64,000 nucleotides of DNA, from assembly GCF_014192715.1 (NCBI RefSeq), contig NZ_JACHYH010000001.1:186001-250000 (forward strand), in the 5' to 3' direction. Below the pieces are notes generated by a model. The model was not told the DNA's origin and made no database searches. It was given only the letters and a program-made list of their open reading frames with translations. Source of the stretch: Luteibacter sp. Sphag1AF. Lineage in GTDB: Bacteria; Pseudomonadota; Gammaproteobacteria; Xanthomonadales; Rhodanobacteraceae. A program made the position numbers and the translations under genes. Of the stretch, positions 7,666 through 17,055 are shown piece after piece (position 1 is the first letter of the stretch; every line of letters begins with the position of its first letter).

Positions 7666-9762
7666 TTATCGTCCGAGCGCTGCCACCAATTTGACGCGGC
7701 GGTTGTCCGGAACCTCGTTGTAGGCGAGTACATGCAGGTTTTGGGCCACATGTCGGGTAAACCGTGCAAGCCACGGCCGAAGCGTCGGTGCGACAAGGAG
7801 TACAGCCGGCTCGCCCGCCGCTTCCTGCCGCCGCGCTGCATCGGCAACGCTCTGCTGCAAACGATCCGCCAGACCCGGCTCCACAGCCGCTCCGGCCACG
7901 CCGCCGCCCTGCAGGGACTGGAGCAAGATCTGTTCCAACTCCGGCGCCAACGTAATGACGGGAATTTCTGATCCGAGGCCAGCGATCTCCTGCACGATCT
8001 GCCGACCGAGGGTGACGCGCACGGCAGCGGCAAGGACGCCGGGATCCTGACTCTGGCCCGCATGCTCCGCCAAAGATTCGACGATGCTGCGGATGTTGCG
8101 GATGGGCACGCGCTCGGCCAGAAGGTTCTGCAACACCTTGACCACCACGCCCAGCGAAAGCTTTTTCGGGATGAGGTCTTCCACCAGCTTGGGCGCCTGC
8201 GCGGTGAGGCGGTCCAGCAACTGCTGCACGTCCTGATGCCCCAGCAACTCGTGAGCGTGGCTTTGCAGGATGTGCGACAGATGCGTGGCGATCACGGTGG
8301 CCGGATCAACCACGGTGTAGCCCAGCGTCTGCGCGTGCTCGCGCATGCCCGGCTCGATCCAGACGGCATCGAGGCCGAAGGCCGGATCACGCGTGGCAAT
8401 ACCGTTGACCGTGCCGTGAACACGGCCCGGATCAATCGCCAGCAGCCGCTCCGTATGAATTTCTGCCTCGCCCATGGGCACGCCCATGAGGTTGATGCGA
8501 TACGCATGCGGCGCGAGGTCGAGGTTGTCCCGGATGTGCACCGAAGGCACGAGGAAACCCAGCTCCTGCGACAGCTTCCGGCGCACGGACTTGATCCGCG
8601 CCATCAGCTCACCACCCTGCGCACGATCCACCAGCGGAATCAGGCGATAGCCCACTTCCAGCCCCACCGTATCGACGGTGGCCACATCTTCCCAGCTGAG
8701 TTCCAGCCGCTCGGGCGGCGTGGCGGGCTCGACGTTGGCCACCTGCGAACGCGGCGTGACACCGTCTTTCAGATCCTGGGCCTTTTTGTGCAGCAGATAC
8801 GCACCGCCGCCACAGATGCCGGCCAGCAGCAGGAAGGCGATGTTGGGCATGCCCGGAATCAAGCCCATCACCGCGAGTACCACAGCCGCCACACCCAGCG
8901 CCTTGGGTTGCCCGAACAGCTGGCCCATGACGTGGCTACCCATTTCCTGGGACTTGGACACACGGGTGACGATCACCGCAGCGGCAATGGAGAGCATCAG
9001 CGCGGGCACCTGCGCCACCAGGCCATCACCAATGGTCAGCAGCGTATAGGTGCGCGCCGCTTCCGAGGCCGACAGCCCGTGCTGAAGCATGCCGATGAAG
9101 AAGCCGCCAATGATGTTGATGCCCAGGATCAGGATGCCGGCCGTGGCGTCACCACGGACGAATTTGCTGGCACCGTCCATCGAGCCGTAGAAATCCGCTT
9201 CCTCGCGCACTTCCTGACGACGCTCGCGGGCCTGTTCCTGGGTGAGCAGGCCAGCATTGAGGTCGGCGTCGATAGCCATCTGCTTGCCGGGCATGGCATC
9301 AAGGGTGAAGCGCGCAGTCACTTCCGACACGCGCGTGGCGCCCTTTGTCACCACCACAAAGTTGATGATAGTGAGGATCGCGAACACCACGAAACCGACC
9401 GCAAAGTTGCCGCCGATCACAAATTCGCCGAAGGCTTCGATCACCTTGCCGGCAGCACCCGGGCCCATGTGTCCGTGCAGCAGCACGACACGGGTCGAGG
9501 CAATGTTCAGCGCCAGGCGCAGCAACGTGGCGAAAAGCACCACGGTGGGAAAGGAGGCAAATTCCAGCGGCCGCATCACGTACATCACGGCCAGCAGGAT
9601 CACCAGCGACAACGCGATATTGAAGGTGAAAAGCAGGTCCAGCATGAACGGCGGCAGCGGCAGCATCATCATGCCGAGCATCAGCAGCATGGCAATCGGC
9701 GCGCCAATACCCCGGCGACCGACGTGCTTGAGCGTGCTCATGATGTTGGATGGGACAGCCAT
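7666..9762 (-). CDS. flhA: Flagellar export gate protein FlhA
   Basis: Inner-membrane component of the flagellar type III export gate. The 698-residue length fits the family: a membrane domain of about eight helices (residues 15-310), with the FHIPEP-type loop including MPGKQMAIDADLNAGLL and FYGSMDGASKFVRGDA, and a cytoplasmic domain (about 340-698) forming the nonameric ring that binds chaperone-substrate complexes. It starts 2 bp after flhB. Nothing is missing or broken. Confidence 0.97.
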   Translation of the reverse strand: MAVPSNIMSTLKHVGRRGIGAPIAMLLMLGMMMLPLPPFMLDLLFTFNIALSLVILLAVMYVMRPLEFASFPTVVLFATLLRLALNIASTRVVLLHGHMGPGAAGKVIEAFGEFVIGGNFAVGFVVFAILTIINFVVVTKGATRVSEVTARFTLDAMPGKQMAIDADLNAGLLTQEQARERRQEVREEADFYGSMDGASKFVRGDATAGILILGINIIGGFFIGMLQHGLSASEAARTYTLLTIGDGLVAQVPALMLSIAAAVIVTRVSKSQEMGSHVMGQLFGQPKALGVAAVVLAVMGLIPGMPNIAFLLLAGICGGGAYLLHKKAQDLKDGVTPRSQVANVEPATPPERLELSWEDVATVDTVGLEVGYRLIPLVDRAQGGELMARIKSVRRKLSQELGFLVPSVHIRDNLDLAPHAYRINLMGVPMGEAEIHTERLLAIDPGRVHGTVNGIATRDPAFGLDAVWIEPGMREHAQTLGYTVVDPATVIATHLSHILQSHAHELLGHQDVQQLLDRLTAQAPKLVEDLIPKKLSLGVVVKVLQNLLAERVPIRNIRSIVESLAEHAGQSQDPGVLAAAVRVTLGRQIVQEIAGLGSEIPVITLAPELEQILLQSLQGGGVAGAAVEPGLADRLQQSVADAARRQEAAGEPAVLLVAPTLRPWLARFTRHVAQNLHVLAYNEVPDNRRVKLVAALGR

Positions 9763-9764
9763 CG

Positions 9765-10907
9765 TCAGGTATCCATGCGGTAGGGGCCGAGGAGGTCCGG
9801 ATCAATCTCCGGGGTCGGCGGATCAGGCGGCAGGTCGCCGTTGGCGACGGCCTGCTTCAGGCGATACACGTAAGCAAGAATCTGCGCGACAGCCACATAC
9901 AGCGCTGCCGGGATTTCCTTGCCCACTTCGGTGGTGTTGTAAAGCGCACGAGCCAGCGGAGCGGCTTCCACAAAGGGAAGCTTGTGCGCGCTGGCCACGT
10001 CACGAATCTGCTGGGCCATCACATCCACGCCCTTGGCGATCACGCGCGGCGCCCGCATGGCGCCATCGTCGTAACGCAGCGCGACAGCAAAGTGCGTGGG
10101 GTTCACCACAATCACGTCGGCCGTCGGCACGTCCTGCATCATGCGGCGGCGGGACATCTGATGCTGCATCTGGCGAACGCGCGACTTCAGCTCCGGATTG
10201 CCGTCGCTTTCCTTGTGCTCGTCCTTCTGCTCCTGCTTGGTCATGCGCATTTTCTTGGCGAAGGAGAACTTCTGCCAGGGGGCATCCACCAGCGCGATCA
10301 CGCCCAGCATGGAACCGAACAGCAGCGAGGCATGACCCAGCATGCGGAACGACTGGGCAATGCCGTTGTTGACCGAACCGGCGCCCACAGCGACCAGCTC
10401 GCGCGTGGTGCTGCGCAGGTACATGGCGAGCACCCCGCCAATCAGGATGACCTTCAGCAGTGACTTGAGCAGTTCCACCAGGCCATTCATCGAGACAAGA
10501 CGACCGAAGCCCTTGATCGGGTCAAGGCGGTCGAACTTCGGAACAAGTGCCTCACCGCTGAAGTTCAGACCACCCAGCAACGCAGGCGCCGCAATGGCAG
10601 CCACTATCGTCACCGAGAACACAGGGCCAAGCATTTTCAGCGCTTCCAGACCGGCCGTGGCCAGCGCGTGCGATGCGCCGTCCGCTGCAAACAGGTCGGC
10701 GCGGCTGTAGCGCAGACCCACGTGCATGATGTTGGACGCGTGCAGCGCCATCTGGTCGGCCGACGCAATCAGTGTCGACACAGCGGCCAGCACCACCACA
10801 GCCGCGCTGAGGTCGCGCGAGCGTGGCACGTCGCCTTTTTCACGAGCTTCGCGAAGCCGTTTTTCACTGGCAGGAAGTTCGCGATCCTGATCGTCGTTCT
10901 CGCTCAT
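9765..10907 (-). CDS. flhB: Flagellar export switch protein FlhB
   Basis: Export-gate protein that changes substrate specificity from rod/hook to filament proteins after self-cleavage. The conserved N-terminus is ASEKRLREAREKGDVPRS at 14-31, with four membrane helices before residue 215. The autocleavage motif NPTH begins at Asn269. The C-terminal 380-residue end has a Pro-rich tail (DLPPDPPTPEIDPD). It sits between fliR (4 bp) and flhA (2 bp). Confidence 0.97.
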   Translation of the reverse strand: MSENDDQDRELPASEKRLREAREKGDVPRSRDLSAAVVVLAAVSTLIASADQMALHASNIMHVGLRYSRADLFAADGASHALATAGLEALKMLGPVFSVTIVAAIAAPALLGGLNFSGEALVPKFDRLDPIKGFGRLVSMNGLVELLKSLLKVILIGGVLAMYLRSTTRELVAVGAGSVNNGIAQSFRMLGHASLLFGSMLGVIALVDAPWQKFSFAKKMRMTKQEQKDEHKESDGNPELKSRVRQMQHQMSRRRMMQDVPTADVIVVNPTHFAVALRYDDGAMRAPRVIAKGVDVMAQQIRDVASAHKLPFVEAAPLARALYNTTEVGKEIPAALYVAVAQILAYVYRLKQAVANGDLPPDPPTPEIDPDLLGPYRMDT

Positions 10908-10911
10908 CGGG

Positions 10912-11679
10912 TCATGCTCCGATCAGCCGGCGCATCATGTCCCATGCGTCCGTTTGCAGGGAATCAAACGCGCTGGGCAAGCCGCGCAACGCGAGCCAGA
11001 CAGCAATCATGCCCAGGCAGATGGTGATCGGAAAACCGACTGCGAAAAGGTTCATCGACGGCGCGGCACGGCTGATCGCGCCAAAGCCAAGGTTCACGAC
11101 CAGCACGGCCGTAAGCGCCGGCAACGCCACGCGCACGGCGCCGCCAAACAGATGCGTGGCAAAGGTCAGTACCCCCCAGATGCCGTCAGCACCCATGCCA
11201 TCGGCACCGATGGGAAGTGTGGTGAAACTGCGCGCCAGCAGGTCGATGAGTTGCAGATGGCCATTCATGGTGAGGAACAGCAGCGTCACGAGCACGGTAT
11301 AGAACTGGCTCAGCACCGGCACCGAACCACCGGACTGCGGATTCACCACTTCGGCGAAACCCAGGCTCATCGACTGCGCCACGAACTGGCCACCAAACGA
11401 CACTGCTTCAAAAATGATTTTCAGGACGAAGCCCAGCGCCGCGCCCGCCAGCATTTGCTGCGCCAGCGTGGCGACCCCTTGCGCGGTCAACGGGCGGATG
11501 TCCACGGGAGCGAGTGGCGCCAGAACGTAGGTGAGCATGACGCACAGACCAAGGCGGATGCGCAGCGGAATCACCGGCGCGCCAAGTACCGGCGCCACCA
11601 GCATCAGGCCGGAAACGCGGGCCAGCGCCCATGCGGCACCTCCCACCAATCCTTCGATCTGGCCGAGGTCGAATGCCAT
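10912..11679 (-). CDS. fliR: Flagellar export protein FliR
   Basis: Inner-membrane export-gate subunit that assembles with FliP and FliQ. The 255-residue protein has about six hydrophobic helices and the family-typical internal segment VAQSMSLGFAEVVNPQSG. The ATG at 11679 overlaps the fliQ stop by one base (TGATG), which favours it over the in-frame TTG three bases upstream. Length and order (fliO-P-Q-R-flhB) are normal. Confidence 0.95.
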   Translation of the reverse strand: MAFDLGQIEGLVGGAAWALARVSGLMLVAPVLGAPVIPLRIRLGLCVMLTYVLAPLAPVDIRPLTAQGVATLAQQMLAGAALGFVLKIIFEAVSFGGQFVAQSMSLGFAEVVNPQSGGSVPVLSQFYTVLVTLLFLTMNGHLQLIDLLARSFTTLPIGADGMGADGIWGVLTFATHLFGGAVRVALPALTAVLVVNLGFGAISRAAPSMNLFAVGFPITICLGMIAVWLALRGLPSAFDSLQTDAWDMMRRLIGA

Positions 11680-11948
11680 CAACGCACCGCCGAAGGCAGG
11701 CTTTCAATGAGCTGGCGGGTGAACTGCACCAGGGTACGCAGCATCCATGGGCCGGTGACGATCATCACCAGCGCCATGGCGATCAGCTTCGGAATGAAGC
11801 TGAGCGTGGTTTCATTGATCTGTGTCGCCGCCTGGATCATGCCCACCAGCAGACCCACCGCGAGCGCGGTGAGCAGCAGCGGTGCACCCACCAGCATGGC
11901 GATGTGCAGTGCCTGCTGGCCGAAGGCGATGACGGATTCAGGCGTCAT
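11679..11948 (-). CDS. fliQ: Flagellar export protein FliQ
   Basis: Small export-gate subunit of 89 residues with two membrane helices (about 15-38 and 50-73) beginning MTPESVIAFGQQAL. The start at 11948 overlaps the fliP stop by 4 bp (ATGA). A longer frame begins upstream inside fliP, but the family length of about 89 residues and the overlap support this start. Confidence 0.95.
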   Translation of the reverse strand: MTPESVIAFGQQALHIAMLVGAPLLLTALAVGLLVGMIQAATQINETTLSFIPKLIAMALVMIVTGPWMLRTLVQFTRQLIESLPSAVR

Positions 11949-12697
11949 GTGTAGAAGCTTCCCGCCAGCGTGCCGAGCAGCAATGTCCATCCATCGACCA
12001 GCACAAACAGCATGATCTTGAACGGCAGCGAGATGATCATCGGCGACAGCATCATCATGCCCATCGACATCAACACACTGGCAACCACCAGATCAATGAT
12101 GAGGAACGGGATGAAGAGCAGGAAGCCCATCTGGAAGGCCGTTTTAAGCTCGCTGGTCACAAAGGCCGGCAGCGCGACGCGATACGGCACGTCGTCCTTG
12201 CTGGCATACGGCTCTTCCTTGGCGAGCTTGGTGAAAAGCTGAAGATCCGCATCGCGGGTCTGGTCCAGCATGAAGTGACGGAACGGTGCGGCAGCAGCGG
12301 GAATGGCCTGCTCCACCGCCATCGTGCCGTCCATGTACGGCTTGATGCCCGCGTCGTATGCCTTGTTGATGACCGGAGACATCACAAACAGCGTGAGGAA
12401 CAGCGACAGACCAAGCACCACCTGGTTGGGTGGCGTGCTGTTGGTGCCCAGCGCCTGACGGAGAAAGCCCAGCACGATCACGATGCGCGTGAACGAGGTC
12501 ATCATCAGCAGGATCGCGGGAAGAACGGTCAGCGCTGTCATCAGTGCCAGCATCTGAATCGACAGCGACCAGTTCTGGCCGCCACCCGGCGCCGTCTGCA
12601 CATTCACCAGCGGGATGCCCGGCGGCGGCTCGGCGGCGAAGCCGACAAGAGGCAGCAGCATCAGGACAAGAAAGAACACCCAGTTCCAGCGCTTCAT
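11945..12697 (-). CDS. fliP: Flagellar export protein FliP
   Basis: Core of the export gate, made with a cleavable signal peptide (MKRWNWVFFLVLMLLPLVGFA) and four further membrane helices. Family motifs include MTSFTRIVIVLGFLRQALGT, TPPNQVVLGLSLFLT and the C-terminal MGMMMLSPMIISLPFKIMLF. It has 250 residues from the ATG at 12697, which overlaps the fliO stop by 4 bp. Confidence 0.96.
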   Translation of the reverse strand: MKRWNWVFFLVLMLLPLVGFAAEPPPGIPLVNVQTAPGGGQNWSLSIQMLALMTALTVLPAILLMMTSFTRIVIVLGFLRQALGTNSTPPNQVVLGLSLFLTLFVMSPVINKAYDAGIKPYMDGTMAVEQAIPAAAAPFRHFMLDQTRDADLQLFTKLAKEEPYASKDDVPYRVALPAFVTSELKTAFQMGFLLFIPFLIIDLVVASVLMSMGMMMLSPMIISLPFKIMLFVLVDGWTLLLGTLAGSFYT

Positions 12698-13128
12698 GAC
12701 CCACGCTTCCACTGGGCAAGCACGTCGCGGAATCCGCGCAGTGACGGTGCCGCTGCAACTGGCGTGTCATCGACAATCGGTGTTTCTAGCACATGCAGCG
12801 TGCGCAGGCCGCCGGTTGGCGAGGCCCCCACGAGCAGCTGCGTGCCGCCCACTTCCAGCAACATCACTTTTTCCTTGATGCCCACGGGCATCGTTTCGAT
12901 GACGCGAATTTTCCGGCCACCAGGCCGCACCCTGCCCTGCGCGCGACGACTGAACCAGCCGACCACCAGGATGAGCGCGATGACGGCAGCGAGGCTCAGC
13001 ACCACGCGCGCCAGTTCGGCACCGGAATCCACGGCAGGCGCCGCGGGCGCGACCGAGGGAACCGACGCGAAGACGCAGGAAGTGAAGCCACCCGCAAGGG
13101 CAGCGGCGAGGCGCGCGACCGTTTTCAT
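12694..13128 (-). CDS. fliO: Flagellar export assembly protein FliO
   Basis: Helps FliP assemble into the export gate. The 144-residue protein has an N-terminal hydrophobic segment, one clear membrane helix (about residues 42-60, LARVVLSLAAVIALILVVGWF) and a small cytoplasmic domain with IRVIETMPVGIKEKVMLLEVGG, the FliO signature. It overlaps fliN and fliP by 4 bp each. FliO is poorly conserved and the call also rests on position between fliN and fliP. Confidence 0.92.
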   Translation of the reverse strand: MKTVARLAAALAGGFTSCVFASVPSVAPAAPAVDSGAELARVVLSLAAVIALILVVGWFSRRAQGRVRPGGRKIRVIETMPVGIKEKVMLLEVGGTQLLVGASPTGGLRTLHVLETPIVDDTPVAAAPSLRGFRDVLAQWKRGS

Positions 13129-13484
13129 CGCAGCTTGCGAACCCGCTCGGCCGGACTGATGACGTCAGTCAGGCGGATGCCGAATTTTTCGTTGATGACG
13201 ACCACTTCGCCGTGAGCGACAAGCGTGCCGTTCACAAAGACATCCAGCGGCTCGCCGGCTGCGCGGTCGAGTTCGACCACCGAGCCCTGATTCAGCTGAA
13301 GGAGGTTGCGGATGCTGATCTTGGTGCGACCCACTTCCATGGCCATGGTGACCGGCACATCGAGGATCACATCGAGATTGACCTCGCTGCCAAGCCCGCT
13401 GGTCTGCCCCATCTGCACCTGGGCGGATTCGGGACCTTCAACGGTGTCGGGGGAAGCAAAAGGATCAGTCGTACTCATGGCCAT
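13125..13484 (-). CDS. fliN: Flagellar motor switch protein FliN
   Basis: C-ring protein of 117-119 residues with the SpoA/FliN domain: LDVPVTMAMEVGRTKISI, LLQLNQGSVVELD, and VFVNGTLVAHGEVVVINEKFGIRLTD. Two Met codons, at 13484 and 13478, are both possible; neither has a strong ribosome site. It is separated from fliM by 256 bp, although the two genes are normally adjacent, and overlaps fliO by 4 bp. Confidence 0.96.
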   Translation of the reverse strand: MAMSTTDPFASPDTVEGPESAQVQMGQTSGLGSEVNLDVILDVPVTMAMEVGRTKISIRNLLQLNQGSVVELDRAAGEPLDVFVNGTLVAHGEVVVINEKFGIRLTDVISPAERVRKLR

Positions 13485-13693
13485 TCACTACGCTTAACGA
13501 GGGATGTTCCTGTCAATGCAAAGCGCATGCCATGGTGGTGGTTACGTGAAATGCCGAAAAAAACGGCTGGAAATCAGGGAATTGGGGGTTGGCCTTGCGA
13601 AGATCTCGCAAGGCGTGCCGCCTCTGGAGCAAATTATTGACGCTTGACGGCAGTTAGTCACCGCGACGGTCAGCTGACACTCCGACTGGCAGG

Positions 13694-13715
13694 CTATCGC
13701 GAGCCTGCTCACGAG
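13694..13715 (-). repeat. REP-like short palindromic element between fliM and fliN
   Basis: On the minus strand this reads GTGAGCAGGCTCGCGATAG. It shares the core GAGCAGGCTCGCG with the copy at 56220-56243 and has the self-complementary GAGC-AG-GCTC. Such elements normally sit between genes and have no coding role. It lies in the 256-bp gap of the fliM-fliN pair. Confidence 0.5.
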
Positions 13716-13740
13716 AAGCCACCGACAAACCCGTGCGACC

Positions 13741-14745
13741 TCAGGTCAACGCCACCACCGGGTCGGGCCCGCGCTGCTCGCGGCGACGGAGCAGCGTTTC
13801 GAACTGCACGGCTTTGTTGCCGCCACTGTTGGCCATGCGGCCACGGAACACAGGGACGTCCTCGGCGAACACCGTGGCGAATTCGGGCAGGTTGATCGGA
13901 ATAACGTCGCCACGGCGCAGATGCAGGAAGTCGCCAATGCTCAGCTGAGCCTCGGCGAGCAACGAGGTGAGTTCCACCTGGGCATCCAGGATTTCTTCGT
14001 GGAGATTCTGAATCCAGCGCTCGTCACGCTCCGCCCGGTCACTCTGCACGCCCGCATCCAGCAGTTCGCGGATGGGCTCGACCATCGAGTACGGAAGGGT
14101 CAGGTGCACCTCGCCACCACCGCCATCGAGTTCCACATGGAAACGCGATACGACCACGGTCTCGGTCGGGCTGACGATATTGGCGAACTGCGGATTGATC
14201 TCCGAATTCAGAAACTCGAACTGCATCTTCAGCACCGGCGCCCAGGCCTCGGCCATGGAGGTGAATGCCTCCTGCAACACGATCTGGATCACGCGGTTTT
14301 CGGTGGGAGTGAAGTCGCGCCCCTCGATACGTGCGTGATAGCGTCCGTCTCCACCGAAGAAGTTGTCGATGACGGTGAACACCAGACGAGGCTCAAACAC
14401 CATTAGCGCCGTGCCGCGAAGCGGCTTGATGCGGATCAGGTTGAGGTTGCTGGGCACGGCCAGAGAGTGCACGTACTCGTTGAACTTCGTCATCTTGACG
14501 CCCAGCACCGACACTTCGCACGACTTGCGCAGCACGTTGAACAGGTTCTGGCGGAAATACCGCGCGAAACGATCGTTGACCATCTCGAGCGTGGGCAGGC
14601 GACCGCGAACGATGCGGTCCTGCTGGGTGAAATCGTAATCCTGGATGCCGCCCGGAGGCGGAAGCTCCACTTCCGTTTCGACGTCGCCGCCTTCCACACC
14701 GGCCAGCAGCGCGTCGATTTCTTCCTGGGTGAGGATGTCGCTCAT
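13741..14745 (-). CDS. fliM: Flagellar motor switch protein FliM
   Basis: C-ring protein that binds CheY-P and sets rotation sense. Its 334 residues begin MSDILTQEEIDALLAG; EEIDALL (8-14) is the CheY-P-binding helix. The middle CheC-like domain (about 45-235) and the C-terminal SpoA domain follow, the latter ending in a variable tail. The ATG at 14745 is chosen because the family always begins here. The gene starts 16 bp after fliL and is followed by an unusual 256-bp gap before fliN. Confidence 0.96.
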   Translation of the reverse strand: MSDILTQEEIDALLAGVEGGDVETEVELPPPGGIQDYDFTQQDRIVRGRLPTLEMVNDRFARYFRQNLFNVLRKSCEVSVLGVKMTKFNEYVHSLAVPSNLNLIRIKPLRGTALMVFEPRLVFTVIDNFFGGDGRYHARIEGRDFTPTENRVIQIVLQEAFTSMAEAWAPVLKMQFEFLNSEINPQFANIVSPTETVVVSRFHVELDGGGGEVHLTLPYSMVEPIRELLDAGVQSDRAERDERWIQNLHEEILDAQVELTSLLAEAQLSIGDFLHLRRGDVIPINLPEFATVFAEDVPVFRGRMANSGGNKAVQFETLLRRREQRGPDPVVALT

Positions 14746-14761
14746 GGGCCGGCGAACTCCG

Positions 14762-15247
14762 TTACTGCATGATGAAGCTGGTGAAGTACACGGCATCCAC
14801 ACCCGGGCGGCCGATCTTTTCTTTCAGCACTCGCTGGATTTCAGCCAGTGCGGAGGCCTGCAACCTCTGCTTTCCCTTCACATCGGAAAGCGACTTGAAG
14901 TCCTGCGCCGAGAACAGCATGAGCAGCGCGTTGCGGATTTCCGGATCAGCATCCTTGGCGGCCTTGATGGCCTCCGGATCGTGCGACATCACGTTGACGC
15001 CCACCTGCAGAAAACGCAGGGCGTTTTCGTCCTGGAAATTGACCACGAAGGCGGGATCAAGCTGAAGATACAAAGCGGGGAGGTTCGAGCGGGCCGGGGC
15101 GGCGCCCGCTCCGTGCACAGCACCCTTGTTCATCATGAACCAGCCGCCCGCACCGCCAATCGCAAGCACGACCAGCGCGCCCAGCACGATGATGAGGCCC
15201 TTTCCTTTCTTGGGCGGGGTGGTGGTCTCGGGTGCCGCAGCTGCCAT
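14762..15247 (-). CDS. fliL: Flagellar basal body protein FliL
   Basis: Membrane protein next to the stator. The 161 residues comprise a short cytoplasmic Ala/Pro/Lys-rich start, one membrane helix (about 17-41, GLIIVLGALVVLAIGG) and a periplasmic stomatin-like domain (PALYLQLDPAFVVNFQ, RFLQVGVNVMSHD). It is the first gene of a transcription unit: a sigma-54 site lies about 60 bp upstream. fliM follows after 16 bp. Confidence 0.95.
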   Translation of the reverse strand: MAAAAPETTTPPKKGKGLIIVLGALVVLAIGGAGGWFMMNKGAVHGAGAAPARSNLPALYLQLDPAFVVNFQDENALRFLQVGVNVMSHDPEAIKAAKDADPEIRNALLMLFSAQDFKSLSDVKGKQRLQASALAEIQRVLKEKIGRPGVDAVYFTSFIMQ

Positions 15248-15305
15248 GGTGAAGCCTCTTTACAAATACGATGTCGGATGCGCGAACGCGCTCATTACCC
15301 CATTG

Positions 15306-15321
15306 TGCAAGTCGTGTGCCA
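15306..15321 (-). promoter_or_regulatory. Sigma-54 promoter of fliL
   Basis: Minus-strand TGGCAC-N5-TTGCA, an exact -24/-12 core with correct spacing (GG to GC of 10 bp). Predicted transcription start is near 15295, about 48 bases before the fliL ATG. It marks the start of the fliL-M-N-O-P-Q-R-flhB unit. Confidence 0.85.
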
Positions 15322-15467
15322 CGTTGGGGCGCGCATCATTGACGATTAATCATGCAAATAAAAGCGTGATTTGGCGCACAGTTAGCGCAGTGGCACCGCA
15401 AATGCGGACTCTCTGACACCCACCCTGTTGCGCGATGATTTTTTGACGCGCGTCAGCGCATCGTCGA

Positions 15468-16574
15468 TCACGCCACTTCATCAACCAGCCCGCGCGGCGT
15501 GCGCACGGTGGTGACAGCGGCCACATCGTCCTGACCGTCGCCCGATGACGCATCATTGCCGCGCCCTTCCGACGAGCCGCCCTGGCGGGCCTGTTGCTGG
15601 CTGACCTCAGCATTGCCCAGCGACAGGCCGTGATGCGCAAGCATCGTGTCCAGGTGCGCAAGCGTCTGCTGCACGGCCGTGACGGCGGCGGGATGCTCGG
15701 TGGCGAACGCCACATTGACCTTGCCGTGCTCGACACTGACCTTCACGTCCATGGAGCCCAGCTCTTCCGGATGCAGCTTGATGCGTGCCTGGGTGATGTT
15801 GCCGGTGCCCATCCATGCCACCTGCTCGCCAAGCTCCTGCGCGAACTGCGGTGAGGTCGCGGGCTGGGTGGATTGCAGGGTGACGTTCTGCGGGTCCTGA
15901 TTGGCGGCCGTATGCAAATGCATGGCAGGCAGCGCGATAGCAGCGGACGCATCGGGCTTGATGGCAGCATCGGCATCCTTCGCCGCGCCACTGATGACGG
16001 CCAGGAATCCGGCTTCCGCCGCCGTCGCCTCCGGCTGAACGGGCACCGCCGTGGCGGCGCTTGCAGCGGCGGCCTGCGCCTGCGCCTGGAGCTGGGCCTG
16101 AGTCAGGGACGCCATGGCATCGGCGTTCTGACCGATGCCGGCGAGCGCCGCGTCGGGCTTGCCGGACAGCGCATCGGTGGCGGCGTCCAGTGCCTTGCCG
16201 GCCACGGCGGTGACCTTCGGCGGTATACCGATCAGCGCCAGCACAGCAGCAACAGCCGGGTTGTCACCTGTGTCGGCCGCGTCTTTGTCGTCGCCTTTCT
16301 TATCGGAAGCCTTCGACTCATCGGTCGACTCTTTTTTGGTAGCTGTCGGCCTGGCAGCCGTGGACTGCGACGACGACGAACCGCTTGATGCCGACGCGGC
16401 ATCACGTGCGTTGTCGCGTTTCGCGTTGGCCGTTTGCTTGTTGGCCGCGTCCAGCGCTGCGTCAAAACGATGCGATGACGTCGTGCTGCCGTTAGCCGGC
16501 GCGGGCGTCGTGACGGACGGGGTCGACGACGCGGTGGAAGTCGGCAGCACGGCATTGAGAGTGGAGGAAATCAT
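15468..16574 (-). CDS. fliK: Flagellar hook-length control protein FliK
   Basis: Secreted ruler that measures hook length and triggers the FlhB switch. The 368-residue protein has a Ser/Thr/Ala/Lys-rich, disordered N-terminal two thirds and a compact C-terminal Flg_hook domain (about 265-345) with WMGTGNITQARIKLHPEELG and LAHHGLSLGNAEVS. It lies 52 bp downstream of fliJ, at the end of the fliE-J run. A 220-bp gap containing the fliL promoter follows. Identification rests mainly on the C-terminal domain and position. Confidence 0.93.
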   Translation of the reverse strand: MISSTLNAVLPTSTASSTPSVTTPAPANGSTTSSHRFDAALDAANKQTANAKRDNARDAASASSGSSSSQSTAARPTATKKESTDESKASDKKGDDKDAADTGDNPAVAAVLALIGIPPKVTAVAGKALDAATDALSGKPDAALAGIGQNADAMASLTQAQLQAQAQAAAASAATAVPVQPEATAAEAGFLAVISGAAKDADAAIKPDASAAIALPAMHLHTAANQDPQNVTLQSTQPATSPQFAQELGEQVAWMGTGNITQARIKLHPEELGSMDVKVSVEHGKVNVAFATEHPAAVTAVQQTLAHLDTMLAHHGLSLGNAEVSQQQARQGGSSEGRGNDASSGDGQDDVAAVTTVRTPRGLVDEVA

Positions 16575-16626
16575 GCGGCGGTTTCTCTGTTGACTTGAAG
16601 GATGTCGGGCATCGGGTGATGCACCA

Positions 16627-17055
16627 CTATCCCCGGGGTGCGCGGCGATATTGAGACCGCTCGTCGGCCTGCTCCTGCTCGCGGCGATCTTCCTGCTTTC
16701 GTTCTTGCTCGCGGTATTTGCTGGTCACGGTATCGAGCGCTTTCGCTCTGCCCCGCGCATCGGCCCATTCGCCACGCGCGCGCGCCAGCGCCAGCTCGCG
16801 CTTCTGGACTTCGCCCAGTTGCTGCACGATGGCCGTGTCGATGCGCAGCAGGAACTGCTGTCGGTTCAGCAACGCCGCAACACCCAGGCCGTCGGGCATC
16901 GTGGCGTACTCGTTGCGATAACGGCGAAGCTCGGCCAGCTGGTTTTCGGCCGCCACAACCTGACGCTGATGATCGGCAAGCGACCGGGTGGCCTTCTCGG
17001 CTTTCTCGGCCGCAAGGTCAACCACAGGCTGAAGCCGGTCGGCGCGCGAGGTCAC
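16627..17055 (-). CDS. fliJ: Flagellar export chaperone/stalk protein FliJ
   Basis: Coiled-coil protein that sits in the FliI ATPase ring and couples it to the export gate. The 142 residues are almost wholly helical and charged, with heptad-like repeats throughout ([38 protein letters not shown]). The C-terminus is very basic and Gln/Glu-rich. Length is usual for FliJ. The start overlaps fliI by 4 bp. Confidence 0.93.
   Translation of the reverse strand: MTSRADRLQPVVDLAAEKAEKATRSLADHQRQVVAAENQLAELRRYRNEYATMPDGLGVAALLNRQQFLLRIDTAIVQQLGEVQKRELALARARGEWADARGRAKALDTVTSKYREQERKQEDRREQEQADERSQYRRAPRG

Noticed and set aside
8062..9783. Long open frame antisense to flhA (over 500 codons)
   Set aside because: It is His/Arg/Gln-rich with no domain, lies wholly opposite a canonical gene, and is the expected shadow of high-GC coding sequence. 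Similar shadows opposite cheA, fliF and the fliMN region were left out.
15444..15455. Palindrome TGACGCGCGTCA near the fliK stop as a terminator
   Set aside because: Only a 4-5 bp stem and, in the direction of transcription, followed by A rather than T residues.
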